A stretch of 64,000 nucleotides of DNA from Winogradskyella schleiferi (lineage in GTDB: Bacteria; Bacteroidota; Bacteroidia; Flavobacteriales; Flavobacteriaceae). Where the stretch lies: assembly GCF_013394655.1 (NCBI RefSeq), contig NZ_CP053351.1:4132001-4196000 (forward strand), read 5' to 3'. Position 1 is the stretch's first letter. Every line of letters begins with the position of its first letter. Positions 35,000-42,614 of this stretch are shown one piece after another. The notes under the pieces are model-generated. The model made no database searches and was not told the origin of the DNA. It worked only from the letters and a program-made list of their open reading frames with translations. The position numbers and the translations under genes were made by a program.

Positions 35000-35809
35000 T
35001 TGAAAACACAAATTAGCGTCATCGGTTGTGGTTGGTTAGGTTTACCATTGGCAAAAACTTTAGTAGTAAACGGATTTTTGGTGTATGGTTCTACAACTTC
35101 AAAAGCCAAATTTGTAGCGCTGAAAAGACATCAAATAAAGCCATTTTTAATCACTTTAAATGCGTCCGAAATTAAAGGAAATTGCGCTGAATTCTTAACA
35201 GGAAGTGATACGGTAATCATTAACATTCCTCCTGGATTACGGAAAAATCCAACTAAAAACCATGTTGCTGAAATAGCACATTTAATGAATGCTATTGAAG
35301 CATCCGCTGTTAAACATGTATTGTATATAAGTTCTACTTCGGTTTTTGAAAATGAAGCCAATTTTCCTGTTATTACAGATGAAACAAAGCCAAATGCGAC
35401 CTCGAGCACAGCAAAACAACTTATTGAAATTGAAAATAGGCTTCAAACAAATTCCAATTTTGAAACCACGATTTTACGTTTTGGTGGTTTGATTGATAAA
35501 GAACGTCATCCTGCAAAATTTTTATCAGGAAGAGATCATATTTCAAATCCAGATGCTCCAATAAATCTAATTCATAAAACAGATTGTATCGATATCATTT
35601 TAGCCATTCTCGAACAAGACCTTTGGAACAGGACCTTAAATGCTGCATACCCAAAACATATCAGGAAAGAAAGTTACTATTCAAACTATTGTAAACAAGA
35701 AAATCTACCGCTCCCAAATTATAATTTTTCTGAAGAAAGTTTAGGGAAAATCATCGATAGTTCTAAATTGGTACAACTTTTGAATTACACTTTTAAAGTA
35801 GAACCATAG
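35000..35809 (+). CDS. NAD(P)-binding SDR-like protein (YeeZ type)
   Basis: A 269-aa extended-SDR protein. The nucleotide-binding glycine motif is VIGCGWLGLPLA (residues 7-18); it continues with VYGSTTSKAK, VINIPPGLRKNP and YISSTSVFENEANFPVITDETKP. The usual YxxxK of active SDRs is not obvious (TSSTAKQLIEIENRL is at that place). Its reaction is unknown; related proteins are annotated as NAD-dependent epimerases or YeeZ precursors. Translation begins at TTG because no in-frame ATG precedes the Rossmann motif. Confidence 0.8.
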   Translation: MKTQISVIGCGWLGLPLAKTLVVNGFLVYGSTTSKAKFVALKRHQIKPFLITLNASEIKGNCAEFLTGSDTVIINIPPGLRKNPTKNHVAEIAHLMNAIEASAVKHVLYISSTSVFENEANFPVITDETKPNATSSTAKQLIEIENRLQTNSNFETTILRFGGLIDKERHPAKFLSGRDHISNPDAPINLIHKTDCIDIILAILEQDLWNRTLNAAYPKHIRKESYYSNYCKQENLPLPNYNFSEESLGKIIDSSKLVQLLNYTFKVEP

Positions 35810-35898
35810 AATTTATTAGTTTTTTAAGACCTATTCATATAAAATTTTATAGTTTTAGCCCATTAATTTATAAAAAATAAACCCTTAAAGTCATAGAA

Positions 35899-36615
35899 AT
35901 GAAGACGATTACCATTGCAATACTTATGCTTTTTTCAGCAAGCATCTTTGCCCAAACGAATACAGAATTAAAGCAACACTATGAAGCCTTTTACAAACAA
36001 ATGAAGCTACAAGGTGATGTTCAAGGCATTATTAATGCCATGACACATCTCGATGTGTTAGAGCCTTCCGTTGCGCGCAAAGATACGCTAGCATACATCT
36101 ACCTTTCCGAAGGGCAGCACATGCAAGCCTTAAACACTATAGGCGTAGAAAAAAACCCTACCGATTCTGATATGAATGTTGAAGTAAAAGCTTTGGCGTT
36201 AAAAAATCTGAACCAACCCAAAATGGCTTTAGAACATTTTGAAGAGCTTTTCAAGCGTAAACCTAATGTGTTTTTAGCTTACGAAATGGCAGATATGAAG
36301 CTTCAAACCAAAGATTTAGTAGGTGCAAAATTGAATATTGATTATGCATTGACCAACGTAACGGATGATATGAAACGTGCGTTTTACGAAAGACAGCAAC
36401 CTTATGAAACCTCTATGAAAGCGGCTTTATTGTATCTGAAAGGCTTATTGAAATTTACAGAAAATAAAGAAGCTAATATGGATGCCGCCTTAAAATTAAT
36501 GAATGATGCTTTGGCTATTGATCCAAATTTCAATTTGGCAAAAGTAAGTCGAGAAGCTTTAGAAGCTCAAAAAGCACAACGCGCCCAAAAAGCCGCTGCC
36601 GAGAAGAAGAATTAA
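35899..36615 (+). CDS. Secreted TPR-repeat protein
   Basis: A 238-aa protein with a cleavable signal peptide (MKTITIAILMLFSASIFAQ). TPR-like helix pairs run from about residue 40 to 215 (DTLAYIYLSEGQHMQALNTIGV; KALALKNLNQPKMALEHFEELFKRKP; ALKLMNDALAIDPNFNLAK). The tail is Ala/Lys/Gln-rich. It probably scaffolds a periplasmic complex. A clear terminator follows. Confidence 0.8.
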   Translation: MKTITIAILMLFSASIFAQTNTELKQHYEAFYKQMKLQGDVQGIINAMTHLDVLEPSVARKDTLAYIYLSEGQHMQALNTIGVEKNPTDSDMNVEVKALALKNLNQPKMALEHFEELFKRKPNVFLAYEMADMKLQTKDLVGAKLNIDYALTNVTDDMKRAFYERQQPYETSMKAALLYLKGLLKFTENKEANMDAALKLMNDALAIDPNFNLAKVSREALEAQKAQRAQKAAAEKKN

Positions 36616-36640
36616 TCGAATTACAGAATTACTTATATAA

Positions 36641-36671
36641 AATGCAGCTCCTTTAGGGCTGCATTTTTTTT
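36641..36671 (+). terminator. Rho-independent terminator
   Basis: AATGCAGC (36641-36648) and GCTGCATT (36658-36665) form a stem extended by an inner CC/GG step and followed by eight Ts. It ends the TPR gene transcript. Confidence 0.75.
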
Positions 36672-36884
36672 AAACTATTAATGTCTGAATAAAATAATTT
36701 ATTCTAGTTTAAAGTATTGACTTTTAGTTGGTTTTTGGTGTTTTTAAAATAAAGTGTCTTCCGTTTTTATAAATCCTGAAAAATAAAAATGCAACAATGA
36801 TTTTCATTCTGTTTCTCAGTTAGTTAGAATTTCGTCTATGTTCTTGATTCTAACAGCGAAGCGGTCTTTTCTCTTATATAAACT

Positions 36885-37412
36885 CTATTCAGGTTGAATT
36901 TTATCGTACATATCCCGCTCGAGCTTTTTATTAATCTGATAATTGAGATTCGAAAACGCGACGAAAAGTTCTTTTATACTTACTAATTTATCATCCCTAT
37001 CAATATTATCTATGGTCAAATGTTCGTTCAACTTTAAAAGGGCAGTTTCAATAACGGCATTGCGCGAGATTATAGGGTTCGTTCTTAACTCATCTGGCAA
37101 TTGCGCTATAAATTTGTCAATAAACTCCTTCAACATTTTTTTCTCTCCATTAAAAAACGAAAAATCAGCGCGCTTCAAATAACTAATCTGTGTAGCTAAT
37201 TCTTGGTATTTTTCCCAAGTGACAACCGCTTTTTCGCCTTCAAGACTTAGTGCATAATCATTATAGTTTATACTTTCTATGGTTTTCGCTGAAATACGCG
37301 CATTTTGTTCAGTGGTTTCTGCCGTTTCTGATTCACTAGCATTGCTGTTATCATTACCACAGCTGAATAGGACGAAGCAGCAAAAGCATAAAACGACATA
37401 TATAATCTTCAT
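36885..37412 (-). CDS. Hypothetical helical lipoprotein
   Basis: A 175-aa lipoprotein (signal ending VLFSCGND). The mature protein begins with an Asn/Ser/Glu/Thr-rich linker (about 20-42) and is then helical (YQELATQISYLKRADFSFF; KEFIDKFIAQLPDEL; NAVIETALLKLNEHLTIDN). No family is recognised. It is a single gene between the terminator at 36641 and the divergent threonine dehydrogenase. Confidence 0.7.
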   Translation of the reverse strand: MKIIYVVLCFCCFVLFSCGNDNSNASESETAETTEQNARISAKTIESINYNDYALSLEGEKAVVTWEKYQELATQISYLKRADFSFFNGEKKMLKEFIDKFIAQLPDELRTNPIISRNAVIETALLKLNEHLTIDNIDRDDKLVSIKELFVAFSNLNYQINKKLERDMYDKIQPE

Positions 37413-37555
37413 AGTTTTTTAGTTTGAATGGTAAAGATACTTAAACTATCCTTTTCCATTATTTAGTATTTTTACTTTTAAAATTAAGATGAAAACTTCG
37501 CAATAAAACAGTCTTATTTTTAAAATTTTTATTATTCATAAGTATTTATTCTTAT

Positions 37556-37563
37556 TACTTTTG
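37556..37563 (+). promoter_or_regulatory. -7 box of the threonine dehydrogenase gene
   Basis: TACTTTTG matches TAnnTTTG, 21 bp before the ATG, implying a very short leader. No -33 match is obvious. Confidence 0.45.
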
Positions 37564-37584
37564 TGAATTATTTAATTAGAGTAT

Positions 37585-38538
37585 ATGTCTTCAAAAATAT
37601 TAATCATCGGTGCCTGTGGGCAAATAGGAACAGAACTCACCATCAAATTACGTGAAATCCATGGTGTGGATAACGTTATTGCAAGTGATATCAATACTAG
37701 AAATTTAGATTTAGTAAATGCTGGTCCTTTCGTGATTTTAGATGCCAAAAATTTTAATGCTATTAAAGATTGCTGTAACAACCATAACATCGATACAGTT
37801 TATCTTATGGCAGCATTGTTGAGTGCAACTGGCGAAAAATATCCAATGGAAGCTTGGGATTTAAACATGAATTCATTGTTTCATGTGCTCAACTTGGCTA
37901 AATCCAAACAAATACAAAAAGTGTTCTGGCCAAGCAGTATTGCTGTATTTGGCCCAACAACACCAAGAGAACAAACACCTCAACATACCATTTGCGAACC
38001 CACAACCGTTTACGGAATTACCAAACAAGTAGGCGAACGTTGGTGCGAATATTACCATGAAAAATATGGTGTGGACGTCAGAAGCATACGTTATCCAGGA
38101 ATTATTAGCCATAAGGCTATGCCAGGAGGTGGCACAACCGATTATGCTGTGGAAATTTATCATGAAGCTATAAAAGAAGGCAAATACGAGAGTTTTTTAT
38201 CTGAAAACACCAATTTGCCAATGATGTTCATGGATGATGCCATTAAAGCCACGACGGAAATCATGGCTGCAAATTCCGAAAATTTAAGTATTAGATCATC
38301 ATATAATCTATCTGCAATTAGTTTTTCTCCAAAGGAAATTGCCGAAAGTATTAAGGCCGTAATGCCAAACTTTAAAATAACCTATACACCAGATTTTAGA
38401 CAAGCCATTGCTGATAGTTGGCCTTCGTCCATTGACGATAGTGTGGCACGAAAAGACTGGAATTGGTCGCACGATTTTAATCTGGATACGATGACAAAAG
38501 TGATGCTGAGGGAATTGGCTAAAACCTATAATTCCTGA
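37585..38538 (+). CDS. L-threonine 3-dehydrogenase (epimerase-like SDR type)
   Basis: A 317-aa extended SDR that oxidises L-threonine to 2-amino-3-ketobutyrate with NAD. It has the Rossmann motif GACGQIGTE (residues 9-17), LMAALLSATGE, WPSSIAVFGP and the catalytic YGITK with Ser before it. The phrase VRSIRYPGIISHKAMPGGGTTDYAVEIYHEAI is characteristic of the bacterial/archaeal short-type threonine dehydrogenase and separates it from UDP-glucose epimerases. Residue spacing and length are normal. The partner ligase (kbl) is not in the window. Confidence 0.9.
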   Translation: MSSKILIIGACGQIGTELTIKLREIHGVDNVIASDINTRNLDLVNAGPFVILDAKNFNAIKDCCNNHNIDTVYLMAALLSATGEKYPMEAWDLNMNSLFHVLNLAKSKQIQKVFWPSSIAVFGPTTPREQTPQHTICEPTTVYGITKQVGERWCEYYHEKYGVDVRSIRYPGIISHKAMPGGGTTDYAVEIYHEAIKEGKYESFLSENTNLPMMFMDDAIKATTEIMAANSENLSIRSSYNLSAISFSPKEIAESIKAVMPNFKITYTPDFRQAIADSWPSSIDDSVARKDWNWSHDFNLDTMTKVMLRELAKTYNS

Positions 38539-38675
38539 AAACAACTAGATCATGTTATATTTAAAATATGACATTTTAACTAAATTTACTTATTAGGACT
38601 AATAATTTTAGCAATTGGAATAAGCTATTCAATTGTTTCATAATAAATTGGGTTTATACTTAAAACATAAAACCC

Positions 38676-39164
38676 ATGGAAAACTTAAATGATTTATTTG
38701 AAAAAGAGCTGAAAAACCTATATGCTTTAGAAAAGCAAATGCAAGATACTTTCGAGACCCTAGAATCACCAAAACCAAAAGGTTTGAAAGCCTGTGTTGA
38801 GAAACTAAAAAAACGGAACACTTCAGATTTAAACACCGTACAGGAAATTGCAAATAACTTATCCATAAATCCCGGCAACACGGTAGATAGCGTAGCCCAA
38901 GAAATGTTGGATAATATTTCGGAAATCTCCTCTATGGAAGAGATTCCAAACAAAGTTAAAAATGCAGGTTTGGTAGCTTCATTGTACCGTTTGGTCAGCT
39001 ATAAAACCGTAAATTATTACAATGTTAGACGAATGGCAAAAGCCATGAATATGAAGCGGGAAGCAAGACAGCTCAGACCTATTAAAGTAAAAAATGCGGA
39101 TATTGAGCACCAACTGAAAGTTTTAGCAAGAAAAAAAGTGTTTAAAAAGGCTGCTAAGTCATAA
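38676..39164 (+). CDS. DUF892 (YciE/YciF-like) protein
   Basis: A 162-aa all-helical protein beginning with the DUF892 pattern (LNDLFEKELKNLYALEKQMQDTFETL). The family has a ferritin-like four-helix bundle and is associated with stress. Here the metal ligands usual to the family are only partly recognisable and the C-terminus is very basic (VLARKKVFKKAAKS), so metal binding is uncertain. It is a single gene. Confidence 0.75.
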   Translation: MENLNDLFEKELKNLYALEKQMQDTFETLESPKPKGLKACVEKLKKRNTSDLNTVQEIANNLSINPGNTVDSVAQEMLDNISEISSMEEIPNKVKNAGLVASLYRLVSYKTVNYYNVRRMAKAMNMKREARQLRPIKVKNADIEHQLKVLARKKVFKKAAKS

Positions 39165-39242
39165 AGCACAATCATTAGTTCTTCCGGGAACAAGTATGAA
39201 TTTCATCAGAAGAATTAAATCTCCTTTTTCTTAAATTTGCTT

Positions 39243-39504
39243 ATGAAACATTCATTTTGTATTCGCATATTTTTATGATGTTTCTTGAATTCGTGTACTG
39301 AAAAAAAATATGCTGAATCCAAAAGAAAATCCACACCTTAAATACCTTAACCGAAAAGATCATGGTTACGTTTTACTCACGCTTACCAAAAAACAAGCAC
39401 TTGCAGAATATAAAGTGGTGCCTACAAATAAGAAACGTGTTTCCGGTGTGGCTATCGCCATTAGTTTTATTATAAAGTCTGGTACTACCAAACTTAATAA
39501 TTAA
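39243..39504 (+). pseudogene. Relic of a PhoD-like alkaline phosphatase lipoprotein
   Basis: At 39243 an ATG opens MKHSFCIRIFL, a TGA interrupts, and the same frame continues CFLNSCTEKKYAESK, a broken lipoprotein signal. A second frame at 39310-39504 (64 codons) reads PHLKYLNRKDHGYVLLTLTKKQALAEYKVV, which resembles the C-terminal end of PhoD-type alkaline phosphatases. Both ends without the middle indicate a large internal deletion. The family identification is from pattern memory and is tentative. Confidence 0.4.
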
Positions 39505-39563
39505 TAATTGGACAGCCTTTTAGAGCGCTTAAAGAAGACAGACAATCAATAAATAATTTTAAT

Positions 39564-40005
39564 ATGCACGATAAATATCTAAAAATAGCGATCTGTGAGG
39601 CAAAAAAAAGCATTAGATGAAGGAGGTATTCCCATAGGGAGTGTTCTTGTTCACAATGGAAAAATATTAGGTCAAGGTCATAATAAAAGAGTTCAAAATG
39701 GTAGTGTTTTGCTACATGGCGAAATGGATGCTTTAGAAAATGCAGGCAGACAACCAGCATCTGTTTATAAGGAGTCTGTAATCTATACCACGCTTTCGCC
39801 TTGCCCAATGTGTTCTGGTGCTATTCTTCTCTATGGTATTCCAAAAGTAGTTGCTGGTGAAAATAAGACGTTTTTGGGAGCAGAAGATCATCTAAGAGCC
39901 AATGGCGTTGAAGTCATTGTTTTAAATAATGAAGAATGCATTAGTATCATGACAACATTTATAGAAAACAGCCCACAACTTTGGAATGAGGATATTGGAA
40001 TTTAG
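39564..40005 (+). pseudogene. Nucleoside deaminase interrupted at an A8 tract
   Basis: A cytidine/guanine-deaminase-fold enzyme: zinc site HGEMDALENAGR, TTLSPCPMCSGAILLYGIPKVV, and the C-terminal IENSPQLWNEDIGI. The natural start is the ATG at 39564 (MHDKYLKIAICEAKK), but this frame stops after 18 codons. The rest continues in another frame from about 39595. The switch falls at eight consecutive A's (39602-39609); seven would restore EAKKALDEGGIPIGSVLV. A GTG at 39595 could start a protein lacking the first helix. It is either a real frameshift, slippage-regulated, or a sequencing error. Confidence 0.7.
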
Positions 40006-40052
40006 TTAACTCAAACACAATATAGCCACTACTTTCGTAATGGCTTTGTTTG

Positions 40053-40122
40053 ACTCGGCTTCTTAGGCTCGACTAATCCCGAAAGCTTTCGGGACTCAGT
40101 TTAACAGTCAGATGCCCTAACC
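40053..40122 (-). pseudogene. Diverged tRNA-Asn remnant (distal)
   Basis: This copy keeps the anticodon-arm part and the 18-bp palindrome at 40077-40094, but its 3' acceptor and T-arm parts differ from the other copies (ACTCGGCT in place of CTCCTCT; one base lost in the T loop). Its companion hairpin at 40024-40045 lacks the flanking A run. It looks like the oldest copy. Confidence 0.7.
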
Positions 40123-40139
40123 TTTTTTTACTGTTGGTA

Positions 40140-40427
40140 TCACTCATTATATTTCTCCAGCAGTTTGGCTGTAATCTCAGGATGCTTTAAAAGATTCTCA
40201 ATATAGGTTTTGCTTTTCATTCTTTTAATATGGGCCTCAATTGCTTTCCCTTGTGTCTTACTCGTACAATCAATTTTATAATAGAGTTGCCAATCTTTGG
40301 CGTTGTGAGTAAATTTTCGTGATTCTGAATTTTCGTGAAATACTAATCGAACTTCCAAATCAGAACTATACCCAACATAATATCGTGATAGTTTTTCTGA
40401 ATATAGAATGTAACAGCAATGGTTCAT
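40140..40427 (-). CDS. GIY-YIG nuclease family protein, copy 1 (distal)
   Basis: This is the copy farthest from tRNA-Asn. The protein is identical to the other five copies. Its marker bases are C in the Leu90 codon (CTG on the coding strand) and C in the upstream spacer (AACAC), a combination seen in no other unit; copies 2-6 alternate C/T and T/C. This unit is thus the likely founder or end unit of the array. Confidence 0.85.
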   Translation of the reverse strand: MNHCCYILYSEKLSRYYVGYSSDLEVRLVFHENSESRKFTHNAKDWQLYYKIDCTSKTQGKAIEAHIKRMKSKTYIENLLKHPEITAKLLEKYNE

Positions 40428-40445
40428 GATTTATAAATATAACAC

Positions 40446-40472
40446 AAAAAAGCCACTACTTTCGTAATGGCT
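40446..40472 (-). terminator. Terminator copy between units 1 and 2
   Basis: On the minus strand AGCCAttAC-GAAA-GTagTGGCT followed by six Ts. The same hairpin recurs at 40873-40899, 41300-41326, 41727-41753 and 42154-42180, and after the intact tRNA at 42581-42607. It would insulate each nuclease gene from its upstream tRNA remnant. Confidence 0.7.
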
Positions 40473-40479
40473 TTGTTTG

Positions 40480-40549
40480 CTCCTCTTCTTAGGCTCGAAC
40501 TAATCCCGAAAGCTTTCGGGACTCAGTTTAACAGTCAGATGCTCTAACC
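40480..40549 (-). pseudogene. tRNA-Asn remnant 2
   Basis: The remnant holds the D-arm 3' half, the anticodon GTT, then the palindrome TCCCGAAAGCTTTCGGGA (40504-40521) in place of the variable region, then the T arm and 3' acceptor strand. The 5' acceptor strand is absent, so it cannot fold as a tRNA. Confidence 0.75.
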
Positions 40550-40566
40550 TTTTTTTACTGTTGGTA

Positions 40567-40854
40567 TCACTCATTATATTTCTCCAGCAGTTTGGCTGTA
40601 ATCTCAGGATGCTTTAAAAGATTCTCAATATAGGTTTTGCTTTTCATTCTTTTAATATGGGCCTCAATTGCTTTCCCTTGTGTCTTACTCGTACAATCAA
40701 TTTTATAATAGAGTTGCCAATCTTTGGCGTTGTGAGTAAATTTTCGTGATTCTGAATTTTCGTGAAATACTAATCGAACTTCCAAATCAGAACTATACCC
40801 AACATAATATCGTGATAGTTTTTCTGAATATAGAATGTAACAGCAATGGTTCAT
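40567..40854 (-). CDS. GIY-YIG nuclease family protein, copy 2
   Basis: Identical at protein level to the other copies. The Leu90 codon carries C and the upstream spacer carries T (AATAC), the same haplotype as copies 4 and 6, supporting duplication in pairs. Confidence 0.85.
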   Translation of the reverse strand: MNHCCYILYSEKLSRYYVGYSSDLEVRLVFHENSESRKFTHNAKDWQLYYKIDCTSKTQGKAIEAHIKRMKSKTYIENLLKHPEITAKLLEKYNE

Positions 40855-40906
40855 GATTTATAAATATAATACAAAAAAGCCACTACTTTCGTAATGGCTT
40901 TGTTTG

Positions 40907-40976
40907 CTCCTCTTCTTAGGCTCGAACTAATCCCGAAAGCTTTCGGGACTCAGTTTAACAGTCAGATGCTCTAACC
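40907..40976 (-). pseudogene. tRNA-Asn remnant 3
   Basis: Exact copy of remnant 2, with its palindrome at 40931-40948. Confidence 0.75.
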
Positions 40977-40993
40977 TTTTTTTACTGTTGGTA

Positions 40994-41281
40994 TCACTCA
41001 TTATATTTCTCTAGCAGTTTGGCTGTAATCTCAGGATGCTTTAAAAGATTCTCAATATAGGTTTTGCTTTTCATTCTTTTAATATGGGCCTCAATTGCTT
41101 TCCCTTGTGTCTTACTCGTACAATCAATTTTATAATAGAGTTGCCAATCTTTGGCGTTGTGAGTAAATTTTCGTGATTCTGAATTTTCGTGAAATACTAA
41201 TCGAACTTCCAAATCAGAACTATACCCAACATAATATCGTGATAGTTTTTCTGAATATAGAATGTAACAGCAATGGTTCAT
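40994..41281 (-). CDS. GIY-YIG nuclease family protein, copy 3
   Basis: Same protein as the other copies. The Leu90 codon is CTA instead of CTG (silent) and the upstream spacer is AACAC; copy 5 has the same haplotype. Copies 3+4 and 5+6 are therefore identical 854-bp dimers. Confidence 0.85.
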   Translation of the reverse strand: MNHCCYILYSEKLSRYYVGYSSDLEVRLVFHENSESRKFTHNAKDWQLYYKIDCTSKTQGKAIEAHIKRMKSKTYIENLLKHPEITAKLLEKYNE

Positions 41282-41333
41282 GATTTATAAATATAACACA
41301 AAAAAGCCACTACTTTCGTAATGGCTTTGTTTG

Positions 41334-41403
41334 CTCCTCTTCTTAGGCTCGAACTAATCCCGAAAGCTTTCGGGACTCAGTTTAACAGTCAGATGCTCTA
41401 ACC
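41334..41403 (-). pseudogene. tRNA-Asn remnant 4
   Basis: Exact copy of remnant 2, with its palindrome at 41358-41375. Confidence 0.75.
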
Positions 41404-41420
41404 TTTTTTTACTGTTGGTA

Positions 41421-41708
41421 TCACTCATTATATTTCTCCAGCAGTTTGGCTGTAATCTCAGGATGCTTTAAAAGATTCTCAATATAGGTTTTGCTTTTCA
41501 TTCTTTTAATATGGGCCTCAATTGCTTTCCCTTGTGTCTTACTCGTACAATCAATTTTATAATAGAGTTGCCAATCTTTGGCGTTGTGAGTAAATTTTCG
41601 TGATTCTGAATTTTCGTGAAATACTAATCGAACTTCCAAATCAGAACTATACCCAACATAATATCGTGATAGTTTTTCTGAATATAGAATGTAACAGCAA
41701 TGGTTCAT
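41421..41708 (-). CDS. GIY-YIG nuclease family protein, copy 4
   Basis: Same protein; haplotype C in codon 90 and AATAC spacer, as in copies 2 and 6. Confidence 0.85.
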   Translation of the reverse strand: MNHCCYILYSEKLSRYYVGYSSDLEVRLVFHENSESRKFTHNAKDWQLYYKIDCTSKTQGKAIEAHIKRMKSKTYIENLLKHPEITAKLLEKYNE

Positions 41709-41760
41709 GATTTATAAATATAATACAAAAAAGCCACTACTTTCGTAATGGCTTTGTTTG

Positions 41761-41830
41761 CTCCTCTTCTTAGGCTCGAACTAATCCCGAAAGCTTTCGG
41801 GACTCAGTTTAACAGTCAGATGCTCTAACC
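41761..41830 (-). pseudogene. tRNA-Asn remnant 5
   Basis: Exact copy of remnant 2, with its palindrome at 41785-41802. Confidence 0.75.
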
Positions 41831-41847
41831 TTTTTTTACTGTTGGTA

Positions 41848-42135
41848 TCACTCATTATATTTCTCTAGCAGTTTGGCTGTAATCTCAGGATGCTTTAAAA
41901 GATTCTCAATATAGGTTTTGCTTTTCATTCTTTTAATATGGGCCTCAATTGCTTTCCCTTGTGTCTTACTCGTACAATCAATTTTATAATAGAGTTGCCA
42001 ATCTTTGGCGTTGTGAGTAAATTTTCGTGATTCTGAATTTTCGTGAAATACTAATCGAACTTCCAAATCAGAACTATACCCAACATAATATCGTGATAGT
42101 TTTTCTGAATATAGAATGTAACAGCAATGGTTCAT
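41848..42135 (-). CDS. GIY-YIG nuclease family protein, copy 5
   Basis: Same protein; CTA in codon 90 and AACAC spacer, as in copy 3. Confidence 0.85.
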   Translation of the reverse strand: MNHCCYILYSEKLSRYYVGYSSDLEVRLVFHENSESRKFTHNAKDWQLYYKIDCTSKTQGKAIEAHIKRMKSKTYIENLLKHPEITAKLLEKYNE

Positions 42136-42187
42136 GATTTATAAATATAACACAAAAAAGCCACTACTTTCGTAATGGCTTTGTTTG

Positions 42188-42257
42188 CTCCTCTTCTTAG
42201 GCTCGAACTAATCCCGAAAGCTTTCGGGACTCAGTTTAACAGTCAGATGCTCTAACC
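42188..42257 (-). pseudogene. tRNA-Asn remnant 6
   Basis: Exact copy of remnant 2, with its palindrome at 42212-42229. It is the remnant nearest the intact tRNA gene. Confidence 0.75.
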
Positions 42258-42274
42258 TTTTTTTACTGTTGGTA

Positions 42275-42562
42275 TCACTCATTATATTTCTCCAGCAGTT
42301 TGGCTGTAATCTCAGGATGCTTTAAAAGATTCTCAATATAGGTTTTGCTTTTCATTCTTTTAATATGGGCCTCAATTGCTTTCCCTTGTGTCTTACTCGT
42401 ACAATCAATTTTATAATAGAGTTGCCAATCTTTGGCGTTGTGAGTAAATTTTCGTGATTCTGAATTTTCGTGAAATACTAATCGAACTTCCAAATCAGAA
42501 CTATACCCAACATAATATCGTGATAGTTTTTCTGAATATAGAATGTAACAGCAATGGTTCAT
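42275..42562 (-). CDS. GIY-YIG nuclease family protein, copy 6 (tRNA-proximal)
   Basis: A 95-aa single-domain GIY-YIG nuclease of the small YhbQ/UPF0213 type. The two core strands are CCYILYS (Tyr6) and YYVGYS (Tyr17/Tyr18). DLEVRL provides the catalytic Arg27 and AIEAHIKRMKSK the catalytic Glu64, so all active-site positions appear present. There is no extra DNA-binding domain, so target specificity would have to come from the domain itself or a partner. The gene starts 19 bp after the terminator of the intact tRNA-Asn gene. Small GIY-YIG genes near tRNA or rRNA genes are familiar in flavobacteria, but their role is not settled. Confidence 0.88.
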   Translation of the reverse strand: MNHCCYILYSEKLSRYYVGYSSDLEVRLVFHENSESRKFTHNAKDWQLYYKIDCTSKTQGKAIEAHIKRMKSKTYIENLLKHPEITAKLLEKYNE

Positions 42563-42580
42563 GATTTATAAATATAATAC

Positions 42581-42607
42581 AAAAAAGCCACTACTTTCGT
42601 AATGGCT
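42581..42607 (-). terminator. Terminator of the tRNA-Asn gene
   Basis: On the minus strand, a stem of AGCCA/TGGCT plus TAC/GTA around GAAA, followed by six Ts, lies 7 bp past the 3' end of the tRNA. It is the parent of the hairpins inside the array. Confidence 0.75.
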
Positions 42608-42614
42608 TTGTTTG

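Larger units (their letters stand above)
40053..42607 (-). repeat. Tandem array of six 427-bp GIY-YIG/tRNA-remnant units
   Basis: Reading on the minus strand, each unit is: a GIY-YIG ORF (95 codons), a 17-bp A-rich spacer, a broken tRNA-Asn copy split by an 18-bp palindrome, a terminator hairpin, then about 18 bp to the next ORF. ORF starts are exactly 427 bp apart. Units are identical except for two silent or non-coding C/T sites per unit. The copy farthest from the tRNA (40018-40139) is diverged, marking the old end; the other end joins the intact tRNA-Asn gene. Confidence 0.95.

Noticed and set aside
40053..42257. Calling the tRNA-like parts of the units functional tRNA genes
   Set aside because: They lack the 5' acceptor strand and first half of the D arm, and the variable region is replaced by an 18-bp palindrome; only 42615-42688 folds fully.
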